A stretch of 64,000 bases of DNA. Origin: Allobosea sp. OK403. Lineage in GTDB: Bacteria; Pseudomonadota; Alphaproteobacteria; Rhizobiales; Beijerinckiaceae. This document shows, one piece after another, positions 53,642 to 63,151 of this stretch; within the stretch, counting starts at the first letter, position 1, and each line of letters starts with the position of its first letter. The position numbers were made by a program, and so were the translations under genes. The DNA is taken from the NCBI RefSeq assembly GCF_900113835.1, contig NZ_FOQV01000004.1:310001-374000 (forward strand). Reading direction: 5' to 3'. The notes below the pieces were generated by a model that was not told where the DNA came from, made no database searches, and saw nothing but the letters and a program-made list of their open reading frames with translations.

Positions 53642-55474
53642 TCAATACACCCGCGCTTTGGGCTTGATGTACTCGATGTCGTTCGAGAGCGTGTAGGTAT
53701 GCACCGGGCGCTCATCGAGCGTCACGCTGCGCTTCTCATCGTCGATCCAGGACAGGGTGTGCTTCATCCAGTCCTTGTCGTCGCGGTTCGGATAGTCCTC
53801 GCGGGCATGCGCGCCGCGGCTTTCCGGACGGTTCAGCGCCGAATCCATCGTCACCACGGCCTGGGTGATCAGATTGTCGAATTCCAGCGTCTCGACGAGA
53901 TCGGAATTCCAGATCAGCGAACGGTCGGTGGTGGCGATGTCGGTGATGCCGCCCCAGACCTCGTGGATCAGCTTGTGGCCCTCTTCCAGCGTCTCGCCGG
54001 TGCGGTAGACCGCGCAGTTGTCCTGCATGGTCTTCTGCATGCGCCCGCGCAATTCGGCGGTCGAGGTGCCGCCCGAGGCGTTGCGGTACTTGTCCAGGCG
54101 GATCAGCGCGAGATCGGCCGAGTTCTTCGGCAGTTCCGGCTGCTTCTCGCCAGCCGTCACGGTCTCGGCGCAGCGCAAGCCCGCGGCGCGGCCGAAGACG
54201 ACGAGGTCGATCAGCGAGTTGGAGCCAAGACGGTTGGCGCCGTGCACGGAGACGCAGGCCGCCTCGCCGATCGCCATCAGGCCCGGCACCACCGTGTCGG
54301 GATTGCCGTCGACCTTGGTCAGCACCTCGCCGTGGAAGTTCGTCGGGATGCCGCCCATGTTGTAATGCACCGTCGGCAGGACCGGGATCGGCTCGCGCGT
54401 CACATCCACACCGGCGAAGATTTTTGCGCTCTCGGAAATACCCGGCAGGCGCTCATGCAGGATCTTCGGGTCGAGATGGTCGAGATGCAGGTAGATGTGG
54501 TCCTTGTTCTTGCCGACGCCGCGCCCGCCACGGATCTCCATGGTCATCGAGCGTGAGACGACGTCACGCGAGGCAAGGTCCTTGGCGCTAGGCGCGTAGC
54601 GCTCCATGAAGCGCTCGCCTTCGGAATTGGTCAGATAGCCGCCCTCGCCGCGCGCACCCTCGGTGATCAGGCAACCCGCGCCATAGATGCCGGTCGGGTG
54701 GAACTGCACGAACTCCATGTCCTGCAGGGGCAGGCCGGCGCGCAGCACCATGCCGCCGCCGTCGCCGGTGCAGGTATGGGCCGAGGTCGCCGAGAAATAG
54801 GCGCGGCCATAGCCGCCCGTCGCCAGGATCGTCTGCTGCGAACGGAAGCGATGGATCGTGCCGTCATCAAGCTTCAGCGCGATCACGCCGCGGCAATGGC
54901 CGTCCTCGTCCATGATCAGGTCGATGGCGAAATATTCGATGAAGAACTCGGTGTTGTAGCGCAGCGCCTGGCCATAGAGCGTGTGCAGCATAGCGTGGCC
55001 GGTGCGGTCGGCGGCGGCGCAGGTGCGCTGGGCCGGCGGGCCCTCGCCGAATTCGGTGGTCATGCCGCCGAAAGGCCGCTGATAGATCTTGCCGCTCTCG
55101 GTGCGAGAGAACGGCACACCCCAATGCTCGAGCTCATAGACCGCGGCCGGCGCATTGCGGACGAGATATTCGATCGCATCCTGGTCGCCGAGCCAGTCCG
55201 ACCCCTTGACGGTGTCGTACATGTGCCACTGCCAGGTGTCCTTGCCCATATTACCAAGCGAGGCGGCGACGCCGCCCTGGGCCGCGACGGTGTGCGAGCG
55301 CGTCGGGAAGACTTTCGAGATGCAGGCCGTGCGCAGGCCGGCCTGCGAACAGCCGACGGTGGCGCGAAGGCCGGCGCCGCCGGCGCCCACCACGACGACG
55401 TCGAAGGTGTGGTCGGTGATCGGATAGGCCTGACCGGCATAGGTCGCGGTCGAACGGGCTTTGGTGATCGCCAT
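53642..55474 (-). CDS. sdhA: Succinate dehydrogenase flavoprotein subunit
   Basis: The ATG at 55474 follows GGAGG; an ATG five codons earlier overlaps sdhD. The 610-residue product has the FAD loop [14 protein letters not shown], the covalent-FAD histidine in [10 protein letters not shown], and active-site segments [20 protein letters not shown] and [11 protein letters not shown]. It oxidises succinate to fumarate in the TCA cycle. Confidence 0.97.
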   Translation of the reverse strand: MAITKARSTATYAGQAYPITDHTFDVVVVGAGGAGLRATVGCSQAGLRTACISKVFPTRSHTVAAQGGVAASLGNMGKDTWQWHMYDTVKGSDWLGDQDAIEYLVRNAPAAVYELEHWGVPFSRTESGKIYQRPFGGMTTEFGEGPPAQRTCAAADRTGHAMLHTLYGQALRYNTEFFIEYFAIDLIMDEDGHCRGVIALKLDDGTIHRFRSQQTILATGGYGRAYFSATSAHTCTGDGGGMVLRAGLPLQDMEFVQFHPTGIYGAGCLITEGARGEGGYLTNSEGERFMERYAPSAKDLASRDVVSRSMTMEIRGGRGVGKNKDHIYLHLDHLDPKILHERLPGISESAKIFAGVDVTREPIPVLPTVHYNMGGIPTNFHGEVLTKVDGNPDTVVPGLMAIGEAACVSVHGANRLGSNSLIDLVVFGRAAGLRCAETVTAGEKQPELPKNSADLALIRLDKYRNASGGTSTAELRGRMQKTMQDNCAVYRTGETLEEGHKLIHEVWGGITDIATTDRSLIWNSDLVETLEFDNLITQAVVTMDSALNRPESRGAHAREDYPNRDDKDWMKHTLSWIDDEKRSVTLDERPVHTYTLSNDIEYIKPKARVY

Positions 55475-55478
55475 CGGA

Positions 55479-55871
55479 TCAGCCTCCAAACGAGAGCTTC
55501 AGCACCGCGAAGACGCAAGCGGCGCCGATCGCGATCGCGAAGAAGGTGTTGGCCATCACGGCGGCGATCTTGAAGCCCTCGCCATGGATGTAATCCTCGA
55601 TGACGACCTGCATGCCGAGCCGCATATGCACCACGCCCGAAACGACGAAGAGCAGCATCAGGATCGCGACCAGCGGATGCGACAGCGTCGCCATCGCAGC
55701 CGGATAGGGCTTGCCGAAGAGCGAGATCACGATGCCGAGGAAGATCACCGTCAGCACGACATTGGCCACAGCCGTGACGCGCTGGAGCCAGAAATGGCCG
55801 GTGCCGGATTTGGCGGAACCCAGACCGCGAACGCGGCCGAGCGGGGTACGCATGGAGGAGTTGGACTGCAT
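55479..55871 (-). CDS. sdhD: Succinate dehydrogenase membrane anchor subunit D
   Basis: The ATG at 55871 follows GAGGAG. The 130-residue product has three membrane segments and the quinone/haem-site histidines typical of SdhD ([20 protein letters not shown]). The gene order sdhC-sdhD-sdhA-sdhB supports the call. Confidence 0.93.
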   Translation of the reverse strand: MQSNSSMRTPLGRVRGLGSAKSGTGHFWLQRVTAVANVVLTVIFLGIVISLFGKPYPAAMATLSHPLVAILMLLFVVSGVVHMRLGMQVVIEDYIHGEGFKIAAVMANTFFAIAIGAACVFAVLKLSFGG

Positions 55872-55882
55872 GGTGATGCTCC

Positions 55883-56278
55883 TCAACGCAGGGCGTAGGC
55901 GAGGATCCAGACGAGCAGAGTAAGCCCGCCCGAAACGACGACGCTGTATTTCGCCATATTCATCCGGGTCTGCGGCTCATAGCCATAGCCCATATCCCAG
56001 ACGAAATGCCTGAGGCCCCCGACCATGTGGTGCAGCAGCGCGAAGGAGTAGCCGAACAGCACCAGCCGTCCGAGGATCGAGCCGGCGATCGCCTGGGCGG
56101 TCTCGAAGGCGGCAGGCCCCGAAGCGGCAGCCACGAGCCAGGCCGCGATCAGCACGGTGCCGGCATAGAGCGCGCAGCCGGTGACACGATGCGCGATCGA
56201 CATCGCCATGGTCCAGGACCAGCGGTAAATCTGCAGATGCGGCGAAAGCGGGCGCGCCGCCTGTTTGACCTCGGCCAA
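55883..56278 (-). CDS. sdhC: Succinate dehydrogenase cytochrome b556 subunit C
   Basis: 131 residues with three membrane segments. RPLSPHLQIYRWSWTMAMSI and the haem-ligand region HHMVGGLRHFVWDMGYGYE are hallmarks. A TTG at 56278 with GGAGAG six bases upstream is preferred. A GTG at 56284 would overlap its own ribosome site. This is the first gene of the operon. Confidence 0.93.
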   Translation of the reverse strand: MAEVKQAARPLSPHLQIYRWSWTMAMSIAHRVTGCALYAGTVLIAAWLVAAASGPAAFETAQAIAGSILGRLVLFGYSFALLHHMVGGLRHFVWDMGYGYEPQTRMNMAKYSVVVSGGLTLLVWILAYALR

Positions 56279-56347
56279 ATTCACTCTCCGACTCTGCCGC
56301 CCATCAGCGGGCGTTTATCCATTTGGGATCGTTCTAGAGTGATTGGC

Positions 56348-56425
56348 TCTGTAACGAAACCGGTCCCGCGCTGCAATGCGGCATGCGGGATACGAAGTTA
56401 CAGAAACTGAAATCTGTAACTTTTT
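56348..56425. promoter_or_regulatory. GTTACAGA palindrome upstream of sdhC
   Basis: AAGTTACAGA (56395-56404) and TCTGTAACTT (56413-56422) are perfect reverse complements around AACTGAAA, followed by a T-run on the plus strand. A third half-site TCTGTAAC lies at 56348-56355. The AT-rich island is 70-150 bp upstream of the sdhC start, between the mch-like stop and sdhC. It could be an operator or a terminator on the plus strand. Confidence 0.45.
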
Positions 56426-56517
56426 GCTCGGCGCGACGCGTCGCGACTCTCCTAGCCCTCATTCCATGGAGCCGTAAAGCCTGCACGCCGGGCAAACGCC
56501 CACATGGACGCAAAGCC

Positions 56518-57579
56518 TCAGCGCGGCAGCAGCGCCCAATAATCGAAGTCGAGGATGATGCCGTCGTCGTACTGATCGCCATGCTTGAGCGGAAACTCGC
56601 CGCAGGGCCGGTTCTTCGTCGCGATCAGGCGCAGCCGCAGCGCGCCGACATCGCTGCGATCAGGCAGTTCGGCCGCTTCCAGCACCTGGCTCCAGGCGAA
56701 GACGGTATCGCCCGCGAAGAGCGGCGAGACATGGCGCCCGCCATTGATCGCGGCGATGTGGAAGGCGTTGCCCAGGCCGTTGAAGGACAAGGCCCGCGCC
56801 AGGCTGATGACATGGCCGCCATAGATCAGCCGCTTGCCGAAGCGGCTCTCGCGCGCGCCATAGGCGTCGAAATGCACCTTCGCGGTGTTCTGGTAGAGCC
56901 GGGTCGCGATCTGGTGCTCGGCCTCCTCCACCGTCACGCCGTCGACATGGTCGATCTGCTCGCCGGCCGCATAAGCGCCCCAGCGGAAGGGCGAGCCGGC
57001 CAAGGCGTCGTCATAGGCCGAGAGCTCGATCGCCGGGCAGCCCTGGCCGAGCTCCTCCGGCAGCACCACCTTGGGCAGCTCCGGCACCTGCTCGGCATGG
57101 GCCGGCGTGCCGGGCCGACGCTTGCGCACCAAGACCCAGCGCGCATAGCTCAGCACGATCTCGGCCCGCTGGTTGCGGCCGATGGAGCGGACATAGACGA
57201 TGCCGGCGTCGCCGGCCGAGGCCTGCTTCAGCCCGATCACCTCCGAGGTGGTCGAGAGCGTATCGCCGGGAAAGACCGGCCTCAGGAAGCGGCCATCGGC
57301 ATAGCCGAGATTGGCGATCGCGTTCAGCGAGATGTCGGGCACCGTCTTGCCGAAGACGATGTGGAAGACGAGGAGATCGTCGATCGGAGCAGCGGGATAG
57401 CCCAGCGCCTTGGCGAAGGCATCGGAGGATTGCACCGCGAAGCGCGGGCCATAAAGCGCCGTGTAGAGCGAGGCGTCGCCGCTCGTGATTGTGCGCGGCG
57501 TCGCATGCACGATGGTCTCGCCGAGGCTGAAATCCTCGAAGAAGCGGCCGGAATTGGTTTTCGCGACGGGCTCTGACAT
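56518..57579 (-). CDS. mch: MaoC-family dehydratase, mesaconyl-CoA hydratase-like
   Basis: The ATG at 57579 gives 353 residues, the length of the double-hotdog mesaconyl-CoA hydratases (beta-methylmalyl-CoA dehydratases). Two MaoC-like halves are visible (RFFEDFSLGETIVHATPRTI and, later, FDAYGARESRFGKRLIYGGH). The second half carries the hydratase motif region SPLFAGDTVFAWSQVLEA. In the ethylmalonyl-CoA pathway it interconverts mesaconyl-CoA and methylmalyl-CoA. The CitE/Mcl-like lyase 2 kb away supports this pathway. Confidence 0.82.
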   Translation of the reverse strand: MSEPVAKTNSGRFFEDFSLGETIVHATPRTITSGDASLYTALYGPRFAVQSSDAFAKALGYPAAPIDDLLVFHIVFGKTVPDISLNAIANLGYADGRFLRPVFPGDTLSTTSEVIGLKQASAGDAGIVYVRSIGRNQRAEIVLSYARWVLVRKRRPGTPAHAEQVPELPKVVLPEELGQGCPAIELSAYDDALAGSPFRWGAYAAGEQIDHVDGVTVEEAEHQIATRLYQNTAKVHFDAYGARESRFGKRLIYGGHVISLARALSFNGLGNAFHIAAINGGRHVSPLFAGDTVFAWSQVLEAAELPDRSDVGALRLRLIATKNRPCGEFPLKHGDQYDDGIILDFDYWALLPR

Positions 57580-57679
57580 GGGGCTCACGCTTGAATGGGC
57601 TTGGCAGAGTGTGCGCCGCCGCATGGCGAGCCGTCCAGTCCCAAGCCGTCCGACGAGAGAAACCGGGCGCGGGAGCCCT

Positions 57680-57893
57680 CTCCTGTAAGGAGAGGGTTGG
57701 GTGAGGTGTAGGCCGTTTGACGCTTTGGCTGTGACCTCACCGCTGCTTCGCTGTGAGGGTGTACGCAACTGGTCCAGGGGCCGACACCTCACCCCTGCCC
57801 CTCTCACTGAACTCGGGCTCGCCCGAGTTCAGCACTCAGAATGTCGAAGTCGGGTAAACCCGACTTCGATGCAGGAGAGGGGTTCCCCGCGCC
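57680..57893. repeat. Array of nested palindromes
   Basis: The outer blocks CCCTCTCCTGTAAGGAGAGG (57680-57700) and CACCCCTGCCCCTCTC...GAGAGGGGTTCCCC belong to the family at 52553 and 52694. Inside the second block are two further perfect hairpins: CTGAACTCGGG paired with CCCGAGTTCAG (57807-57832), and TCGAAGTCGGGT paired with ACCCGACTTCGA (57844-57869). The array fills the 320-bp gap between two same-strand genes. Confidence 0.75.
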
Positions 57894-57900
57894 CTGTTCA

Positions 57901-58854
57901 TCACCCCACCAGCGCGCCAAGCTTCGCCAAATCGACATTCGCCCCGCAGACCAGCACGCCGAGCCGCTCGCCGGGCGCCGGCTTATAGGCGCCGCAGAGC
58001 AGCGCGCCCAGCGCCGCCGCCCCGCCGGGCTCCACCGCCAGCCGGAAATCGCGCCAGAGCGTGCCCTGCGCCTGGGTGATCGCCTCGTCGGGCACCAGCA
58101 CGACATGGTCGACCGTATCCTTGCAGACCTCATAGACCAGCGGGCCGACATTGCGCGCGCCCAGCGAATCGGCCGCAACCGAGGCGACCTTGACCTCGAC
58201 CGGTCCCTTCGCTTCCAGCGCCGCCTGCAAGGCGCGCGAGCCGGCGGGCTCGACACCGACGACCTTGACCTTGCTCCCGGCGAACCAGGCGGCGATGCCC
58301 GAAATCAAACCGCCGCCGCCAACCGCGACCAGAACGGTGTCGAGATCGGGCTCCTGGAGCTGCCATTCGCGCCCGAGCGTGCCCTGGCCGGCGATGGTTT
58401 CCTTCGCCGCGAAGGGATGGATCTTGAGCGCGCCGGTTTCCGCGACGAAACGGTCGCAGGCTGCCTGTGCGTCGTCATATTGCGCGCCGCCGATGACGAC
58501 CTCCGCGCCAAAGCGGCGGATCGCCTCGATCTTGGCCGCAGGCGAGATCTCGGGCACGAAGATCGTCGCCTTGACGCCGCGCTCGCGCGCCGCATAGGCC
58601 ACCGCCGCTCCGTGATTGCCGCCCGAGGCAGCCGCGACGCCCGCCACTGGCACCGGCAGCGAAAGCAGGTTGTTGAAGGCGCCGCGCGTCTTGAACGAGC
58701 CGGCATGCTGCAGGCATTCGAGCTTCAGCGAGATTGCCGCCGGCGAGCCGAAAGCGCCGGCCCCGAGCCGCATCACCGGCGTGACGCGGGCATGGCCGGC
58801 AATGCGTTCTGCAGCCGCCTCGATCATCGGGCGCGGCACGGGTCGATCGGTCAT
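57901..58854 (-). CDS. Threonine/serine dehydratase-like PLP enzyme (fold type II)
   Basis: 317 residues. The PLP lysine is Lys55 in HAGSFKTRGAFN, the substrate-binding loop ASGGNHGAA, and the phosphate loop VGGGGLISGIA. No ACT domain is present, so it is the catabolic or short type. It removes ammonia from threonine or serine, or may act on hydroxyaspartate. It lies nine bases after the DUF429 gene stop, so the two are probably co-transcribed. Confidence 0.87.
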   Translation of the reverse strand: MTDRPVPRPMIEAAAERIAGHARVTPVMRLGAGAFGSPAAISLKLECLQHAGSFKTRGAFNNLLSLPVPVAGVAAASGGNHGAAVAYAARERGVKATIFVPEISPAAKIEAIRRFGAEVVIGGAQYDDAQAACDRFVAETGALKIHPFAAKETIAGQGTLGREWQLQEPDLDTVLVAVGGGGLISGIAAWFAGSKVKVVGVEPAGSRALQAALEAKGPVEVKVASVAADSLGARNVGPLVYEVCKDTVDHVVLVPDEAITQAQGTLWRDFRLAVEPGGAAALGALLCGAYKPAPGERLGVLVCGANVDLAKLGALVG

Positions 58855-58863
58855 GACGGAATC

Positions 58864-59613
58864 CTATGAAGGCAGGCGCTCGGGCGCAAAGGTCCAGATC
58901 GCGATGGGGAGCCCATGGCTATCGCGTCCCGGCGGATCGGGAAAGGGCGCTCCACGCCCGGCCAGGATGTGCTGGGCGACGACCAAAGCGGCAAGCGCAT
59001 CGAGAGCGTCATCGGCGGCAGCGCCTTTCGGCGGACGCGCCTCGACGATCGCAGCCGGCAGCCCCGCCGCGATCAGAAGCGCCCGACGCTCGGCCATGCC
59101 GAGGGGATTGATCACGCTTTTGATCTTCTTGGGCTGCGTCAGCGGCGCGCCGCGCATGGTGCGGAAGGCGAGTTCGGGATGGACCTCGAACAGGCGCTCC
59201 CGCAGCGCGGGCTCCGTCCTGAGCAGGGTGTCGATCTCGCGGATCCGCGGAAACAGATGGAAGCCCTGCTTGGAGACCTTTCGTGGCGGCTCGGAGGTTT
59301 CGAGCGCCAACCGGCAGGCCTCGCGATAATCCGCGCAATAGACGGCAGACCGCGCTGGGATCGAGAACACCGAGGATTGCCGCTCGCCCAGCAATGGCCT
59401 GACGAGGCGCTCGGGCCCGCGCCCCGCGCCGGAAACCCGGTCCGGCAGCCCGATCGGCATATCCACGGCCAGGAGCGCCGGCGGGTTTTCGCCGGCAAGC
59501 AGATCGGCCAGATTTGAAACCACGCGCAGCGAAGGAGGCTCTTGGGCGGCGGTGTCAATGAGCGCCGCGATCCAACCCGCCTTGCAGCCATCCACCCCAG
59601 CGATCCACGCCAT
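58864..59613 (-). CDS. DUF429-family protein (predicted RNase H-like nuclease fold)
   Basis: The ATG at 59613 follows GGGAGG. 249 residues begin with the family mark IAGVDGCKAGWIAALID, which carries the first acidic residue of an RNase H-like core. LLAVDMPIGLPD carries the second, and AADDALDALAALVVAQ a third acidic pair. The biochemical role is not known to me. It starts the operon with the dehydratase-like gene. Confidence 0.8.
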   Translation of the reverse strand: MAWIAGVDGCKAGWIAALIDTAAQEPPSLRVVSNLADLLAGENPPALLAVDMPIGLPDRVSGAGRGPERLVRPLLGERQSSVFSIPARSAVYCADYREACRLALETSEPPRKVSKQGFHLFPRIREIDTLLRTEPALRERLFEVHPELAFRTMRGAPLTQPKKIKSVINPLGMAERRALLIAAGLPAAIVEARPPKGAAADDALDALAALVVAQHILAGRGAPFPDPPGRDSHGLPIAIWTFAPERLPS

Positions 59614-59776
59614 CCGCGCGCCCTCCCGCATCCGCCTTTTGCAGAACTGACGTTGCAAGTGCGTCGCGTCTAGTGTGCAGTGCAGCGAAGAGTGGCGACA
59701 ATGCCGCCCGAGCTGGATGCGAAACAGCGATAACCGGCCTTTCGCGCGAGTCCCGCGTTAGATTTGAGAGATTGCC

Positions 59777-60652
59777 ATGACCACAATCCGCCCACGCCGC
59801 AGCGTCCTCTACATGCCCGGCTCCAACGCCCGCGCGCTCGAAAAGGCCCGCGAGATCGCCGCCGATGCCCTGATCCTCGACCTCGAAGACGCCGTCGCGC
59901 CCGACGCCAAGGAGATAGCCCGCGCCCAGGTCTGCGCCGCCGTAAAGGCCGGCGGCTATGGCCGGCGCGAGCTCGTGATCCGTATCAACGGCCTCGACAC
60001 GCCCTGGTTTGCCGCCGATCTTGCCGCCGCCGCAGAGGCCAAGCCCGACGCCATCCTGGTCCCAAAGGTCTCCTCGCCCGAAACCCTGCAGCAGATCGGC
60101 ACCTTGCTCGACGGCCTTTGGGCCGCCCCCGAGATCCGCGTCTGGGCGATGATCGAGACCCCGCTCGCCGTCCTCGACGCCGAGCGCATCGCGCGCGCGG
60201 TGCAGGACCGCCGGACGCGGCTGGCCTGTTTCGTGATGGGCACCAACGACCTCGCCAAGGAGACGCGCGCCCGCTTCGTGCCCGGCCGCGCGCCGATGCT
60301 GCCCTGGCTGACGACGGCGATCCTCGCCGCCCGCGCCTATGGCATCGACATCATCGACGGCGTCTATAACGACCTCAAGGACGAGGCCGGCTTCACGGCG
60401 GAATGCGAGCAGGGCCGCGATCTCGGCTTTGACGGCAAGACGCTGATCCATCCCGGGCAGGTCGCAACCGCCAACGCGGTCTTCGCGCCCGACGACGTCG
60501 AACTCTCGCGGGCGAGGGCGATCATCGCCGCCTTCGACCAGCCGGAGAACGCCGACAAGGGCGCGCTCCAGCTCGACGGCCGCATGGTCGAGCGGCTGCA
60601 TGCCGAGATGGCCAAGCGCGTGGTGGCGCTGGGCGAGGCGATCGGGGCCTGA
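59777..60652 (+). CDS. HpcH/HpaI-type CoA-ester lyase (CitE / malyl-CoA lyase or thioesterase-like)
   Basis: 291 residues. RRSVLYMPGSNARALEKARE at the start and DALILDLEDAVAPDAKE with the metal-binding acidic pair identify the CitE-like branch. The GFDGKTLIHPGQVATAN motif binds CoA. Relatives are citrate lyase beta subunits, Mcl1 malyl-CoA lyase (about 320 residues) and Mcl2 malyl-CoA thioesterase (about 290). Length favours the Mcl2/CitE-like type. The mch-like gene is 2 kb away. Confidence 0.82.
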   Translation: MTTIRPRRSVLYMPGSNARALEKAREIAADALILDLEDAVAPDAKEIARAQVCAAVKAGGYGRRELVIRINGLDTPWFAADLAAAAEAKPDAILVPKVSSPETLQQIGTLLDGLWAAPEIRVWAMIETPLAVLDAERIARAVQDRRTRLACFVMGTNDLAKETRARFVPGRAPMLPWLTTAILAARAYGIDIIDGVYNDLKDEAGFTAECEQGRDLGFDGKTLIHPGQVATANAVFAPDDVELSRARAIIAAFDQPENADKGALQLDGRMVERLHAEMAKRVVALGEAIGA

Positions 60653-60660
60653 TCCACACC

Positions 60661-60752
60661 GTCATGCTCGGGCTTGTCCCGAGCATCCACGTCTCGAACA
60701 CCAAGCTCGATCAGCGAAGACGTGGATGGTCGCCACAAGGGCGACCATGACG
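60661..60752. repeat. Interspersed palindrome, GTCATGCTCGGGCTTGTCCC type
   Basis: GCTCGGGCTTGTCCCGAGC forms a hairpin. ATCCACGTCTCG pairs with GAAGACGTGGAT, and the outer GTCATG pairs with CATGAC at the right end. It lies between two convergent genes. Confidence 0.62.
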
Positions 60753-60762
60753 GACGGAGGGG

Positions 60763-61299
60763 TTACTTCTTCGCCGCCTTGGCCCGATCGATCGCCTCGA
60801 GGATGAGCTGCTTGGCCTTGGCGGCGTCGCCCCAGCCGGTGAGCTTCACCCATTTGCCGGGCTCGAGATCCTTGTAGTGCTCGAAGAAGTGCTGGATCTG
60901 GTCGAGCGTGATCTTCGGCAGATCGGTGTAGTTGTGCACGTTCTCGTAGCGCTTGGTCAGCTTGGGCACCGGCACGGCGATGATCTTCTCGTCGCCGCCG
61001 CCCTCGTCCTCCATCATCATCACGCCGATCGGCCGCACGGCGATATAGGAGCCGGGGATCAGCGGGCGGGTGTTGGCGACCAGCACGTCGCAAGGATCGC
61101 CATCCTCGGACAGCGTATGCGGAATGAAGCCGTAATTCCCGGGATAGCGCATCGGCGTATAGAGGAAGCGGTCGACGAAGAGCGTTCCGGCCTCCTTGTC
61201 CATCTCGTATTTGATCGGCTCGCCGCCGATCGCCACTTCGATGACGACGTTGACTTCGTCGGGAGGATTCTTGCCGATGGAAATGGCGTCGAGGCGCAT
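60763..61299 (-). CDS. ppa: Inorganic pyrophosphatase, family I
   Basis: The ATG at 61299 gives 178 residues, the length of bacterial hexameric PPases. The metal and substrate site includes Glu21 and the [10 protein letters not shown] motif (Asp66, Asp68, Asp71); [15 protein letters not shown] ends the fold. It hydrolyses pyrophosphate released by biosynthesis. Housekeeping gene. Confidence 0.96.
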   Translation of the reverse strand: MRLDAISIGKNPPDEVNVVIEVAIGGEPIKYEMDKEAGTLFVDRFLYTPMRYPGNYGFIPHTLSEDGDPCDVLVANTRPLIPGSYIAVRPIGVMMMEDEGGGDEKIIAVPVPKLTKRYENVHNYTDLPKITLDQIQHFFEHYKDLEPGKWVKLTGWGDAAKAKQLILEAIDRAKAAKK

Positions 61300-61387
61300 A
61301 AGTCTTGACCTGTGGCGATGGAAACTGGCGGGTCTTATGCGTGTTTGGACGCAAAAGTCCAAGTTAAGATTAAAAGCCGGGTCCGGC

Positions 61388-62077
61388 TCAGCTCACCTTG
61401 AGGCCGAGTTCGGCCAGCATCTGCCCGGCCTGCTGCCGTGAAATCGTCGCGCCCCGGAACAACGCGGCATCGCCGAGCCGCAAGCCGCCGAGATCCGCGC
61501 CGCGCAAATCGGCCCCCTCAAAACGGGCCCCGGTCAGATTGGCGTCGCGCAGGCTGCAATCCTCCAGCACCGCGTCGCGAAAATCGGCTTTCCTGAGATC
61601 GGCCTGGCCAAGATCGAGCCGCTGCAGCCGCATCTTCCGGAAGGAGAAACCCGGCAGCTTCGCGGCAACCAGCAGCGTCTCCTCGAAGATCGCACCCAAT
61701 GTCTTGGCCTCGGACATGTCCGCTCCCGTGAGCTTGCAGCTCCGGAAAGCCGCGGAGGCCAGCAGCGAGCGTCGAAAGCTCGCATTGTTAAAGTCCCCGG
61801 CTTGAAAGACCGCTTCGGTCAGGGTGCTGCTGCTGAAATCGGCGAAAGCGCCCCGACAGCCCGACCAGCTGGAGCCGTCGAGGCGGGCGCCCTTGAAGCT
61901 GGTCCGGCGCAGCAGGCAGCGTTCAAAAACCCAGCCGGCCAGGCTGAGGCCGGCGAGATCGACGCCCTCGATATCGCAACCGACAAGCAGCGCCGGCCCT
62001 TCCGCCGCCAGCGCCTCGACGGCCGGGCGGGTCAGTGTCACCTCGGTGATCCATCGCGCGGAAGAGGGTGTGGCCAT
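61388..62077 (-). CDS. Pentapeptide-repeat protein
   Basis: 229 residues. From about residue 35 there are repeated A(D/N)LXX units, for example [19 protein letters not shown], giving a right-handed quadrilateral beta helix with a central break. Some family members protect or inhibit DNA gyrase, but most have no known role and none can be assigned here. The stop is 89 bp downstream of ppa's in-frame region and the gene is independent. Confidence 0.85.
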   Translation of the reverse strand: MATPSSARWITEVTLTRPAVEALAAEGPALLVGCDIEGVDLAGLSLAGWVFERCLLRRTSFKGARLDGSSWSGCRGAFADFSSSTLTEAVFQAGDFNNASFRRSLLASAAFRSCKLTGADMSEAKTLGAIFEETLLVAAKLPGFSFRKMRLQRLDLGQADLRKADFRDAVLEDCSLRDANLTGARFEGADLRGADLGGLRLGDAALFRGATISRQQAGQMLAELGLKVS

Positions 62078-62088
62078 CGCCCATCCCT

Positions 62089-62139
62089 AGAGCAGGATGC
62101 GAAAAAGTGGGAACCGGTTTTTCGCGTCGATCCTGTTCT
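62089..62139. repeat. Single left hairpin of the double-hairpin repeat
   Basis: AGAGCAGGATGCGAAAAAGT paired with TTTTTCGCGTCGATCCTGTT. The right hairpin is missing. Confidence 0.75.
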
Positions 62140-62288
62140 CTCGCCGAGACGCTCCATGCACCCAAGGTCGCGCGGCACTCCAGGCCAGACCGCGCGGCGC
62201 AGCCGCCCTCTCATTTGCACCGCGGGCCCGGCACTGGTATCGGGCGCGCTATGAAGATGGATCAAACCAGCTCCCGCGAGGCCTGCCC

Positions 62289-63011
62289 TTGCTGAACCGC
62301 CTGCGCCCCGACGAGGATCGTTATGCGCGCCGCATGGCCCGTATCGCGCGCTGGGACCGGCCGATAAGTGGCAAGGCCGACCGCCTGCGCGCCTGGGCTA
62401 ATATGCTGCTGGTCGATCACGGCATCTTCCGTCTCGCCTATCTCAACGCCCATCGCGTTACGCCACAGCTCTGGCGCGCGGCCCAGCCTGCGCCGGGTCA
62501 GATCGCGAAATTCGCTCGCGAGGGCGTCAAGACCATCGTCAATCTGCGCGGCGGGCGCGAGCATGGCTCCTGGCCATTGCAGCGCGAGGCTTGCGAGCGC
62601 CACGGCATCACCCTCGTCGATTTCGTCCTGCGCTCGCGCGGCGCGCCCGAACGCGAGACCATCCTGGGCGCCAAGGCCTTCTTCGCCGGGCTGACGGAGC
62701 CCGCGCTGGTGCATTGCAAATCGGGCGCCGACCGCGCCGGCTTCTTCGCGGCGCTCTATCTGCTGATCCATGAGGAGCGGCCGCTTGAGGAAGCGACCCG
62801 CCAGCTTTCCCTGCGCTACGGTCATTTCCGCTTCGCCAAGACCGGGATTCTCGACGCTTTCTTCGAGACCTATCGCCGCGAGGGCCACGCCAAGGGCATG
62901 CCCTTCCTCGACTGGGTCGCGAAAGACTACGACCCCGAGCGGCTGGAGCGCGACTTCAAGCCGGGCTTCCTGTCCTCGCTGATCGCCGACAGGCTGATCC
63001 GGCGGGAATAG
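62289..63011 (+). CDS. Protein tyrosine/dual-specificity phosphatase-like protein
   Basis: The catalytic loop HCKSGADRAG holds the CX5R motif with nucleophile Cys and Arg. The general acid is expected in the RGGREHGSW loop. About 240 residues from a TTG at 62289. An ATG at 62334 is an alternative start, while the frame further upstream overlaps a repeat. Substrates of bacterial members are phosphotyrosine proteins or inositol phosphates. Confidence 0.82.
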   Translation: MLNRLRPDEDRYARRMARIARWDRPISGKADRLRAWANMLLVDHGIFRLAYLNAHRVTPQLWRAAQPAPGQIAKFAREGVKTIVNLRGGREHGSWPLQREACERHGITLVDFVLRSRGAPERETILGAKAFFAGLTEPALVHCKSGADRAGFFAALYLLIHEERPLEEATRQLSLRYGHFRFAKTGILDAFFETYRREGHAKGMPFLDWVAKDYDPERLERDFKPGFLSSLIADRLIRRE

Positions 63012-63012
63012 A

Positions 63013-63142
63013 GCGCCTGGAGCATTTTCGAGCGAAGTGGACACCGGTCCGCGTAAAGAAAATGCGATAAAACAAGAAGATAGAGCACTTGCGAGGAAAG
63101 GCGGGTACCGCTTTTTTCGCGAGGAGCAATGCTCTCAACTCT
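63013..63142. repeat. Composite interspersed repeat
   Basis: The left part CTGGAGCATTTTCGAGCGAA matches the element at 2803-2905. The right part AGAGCACTTGCGAGGAAAGG with TTTTTTCGCGAGGAGCAATG is a degraded left hairpin of the double-hairpin family. It separates convergent genes. Confidence 0.65.
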
Positions 63143-63151
63143 TGGAATTAC

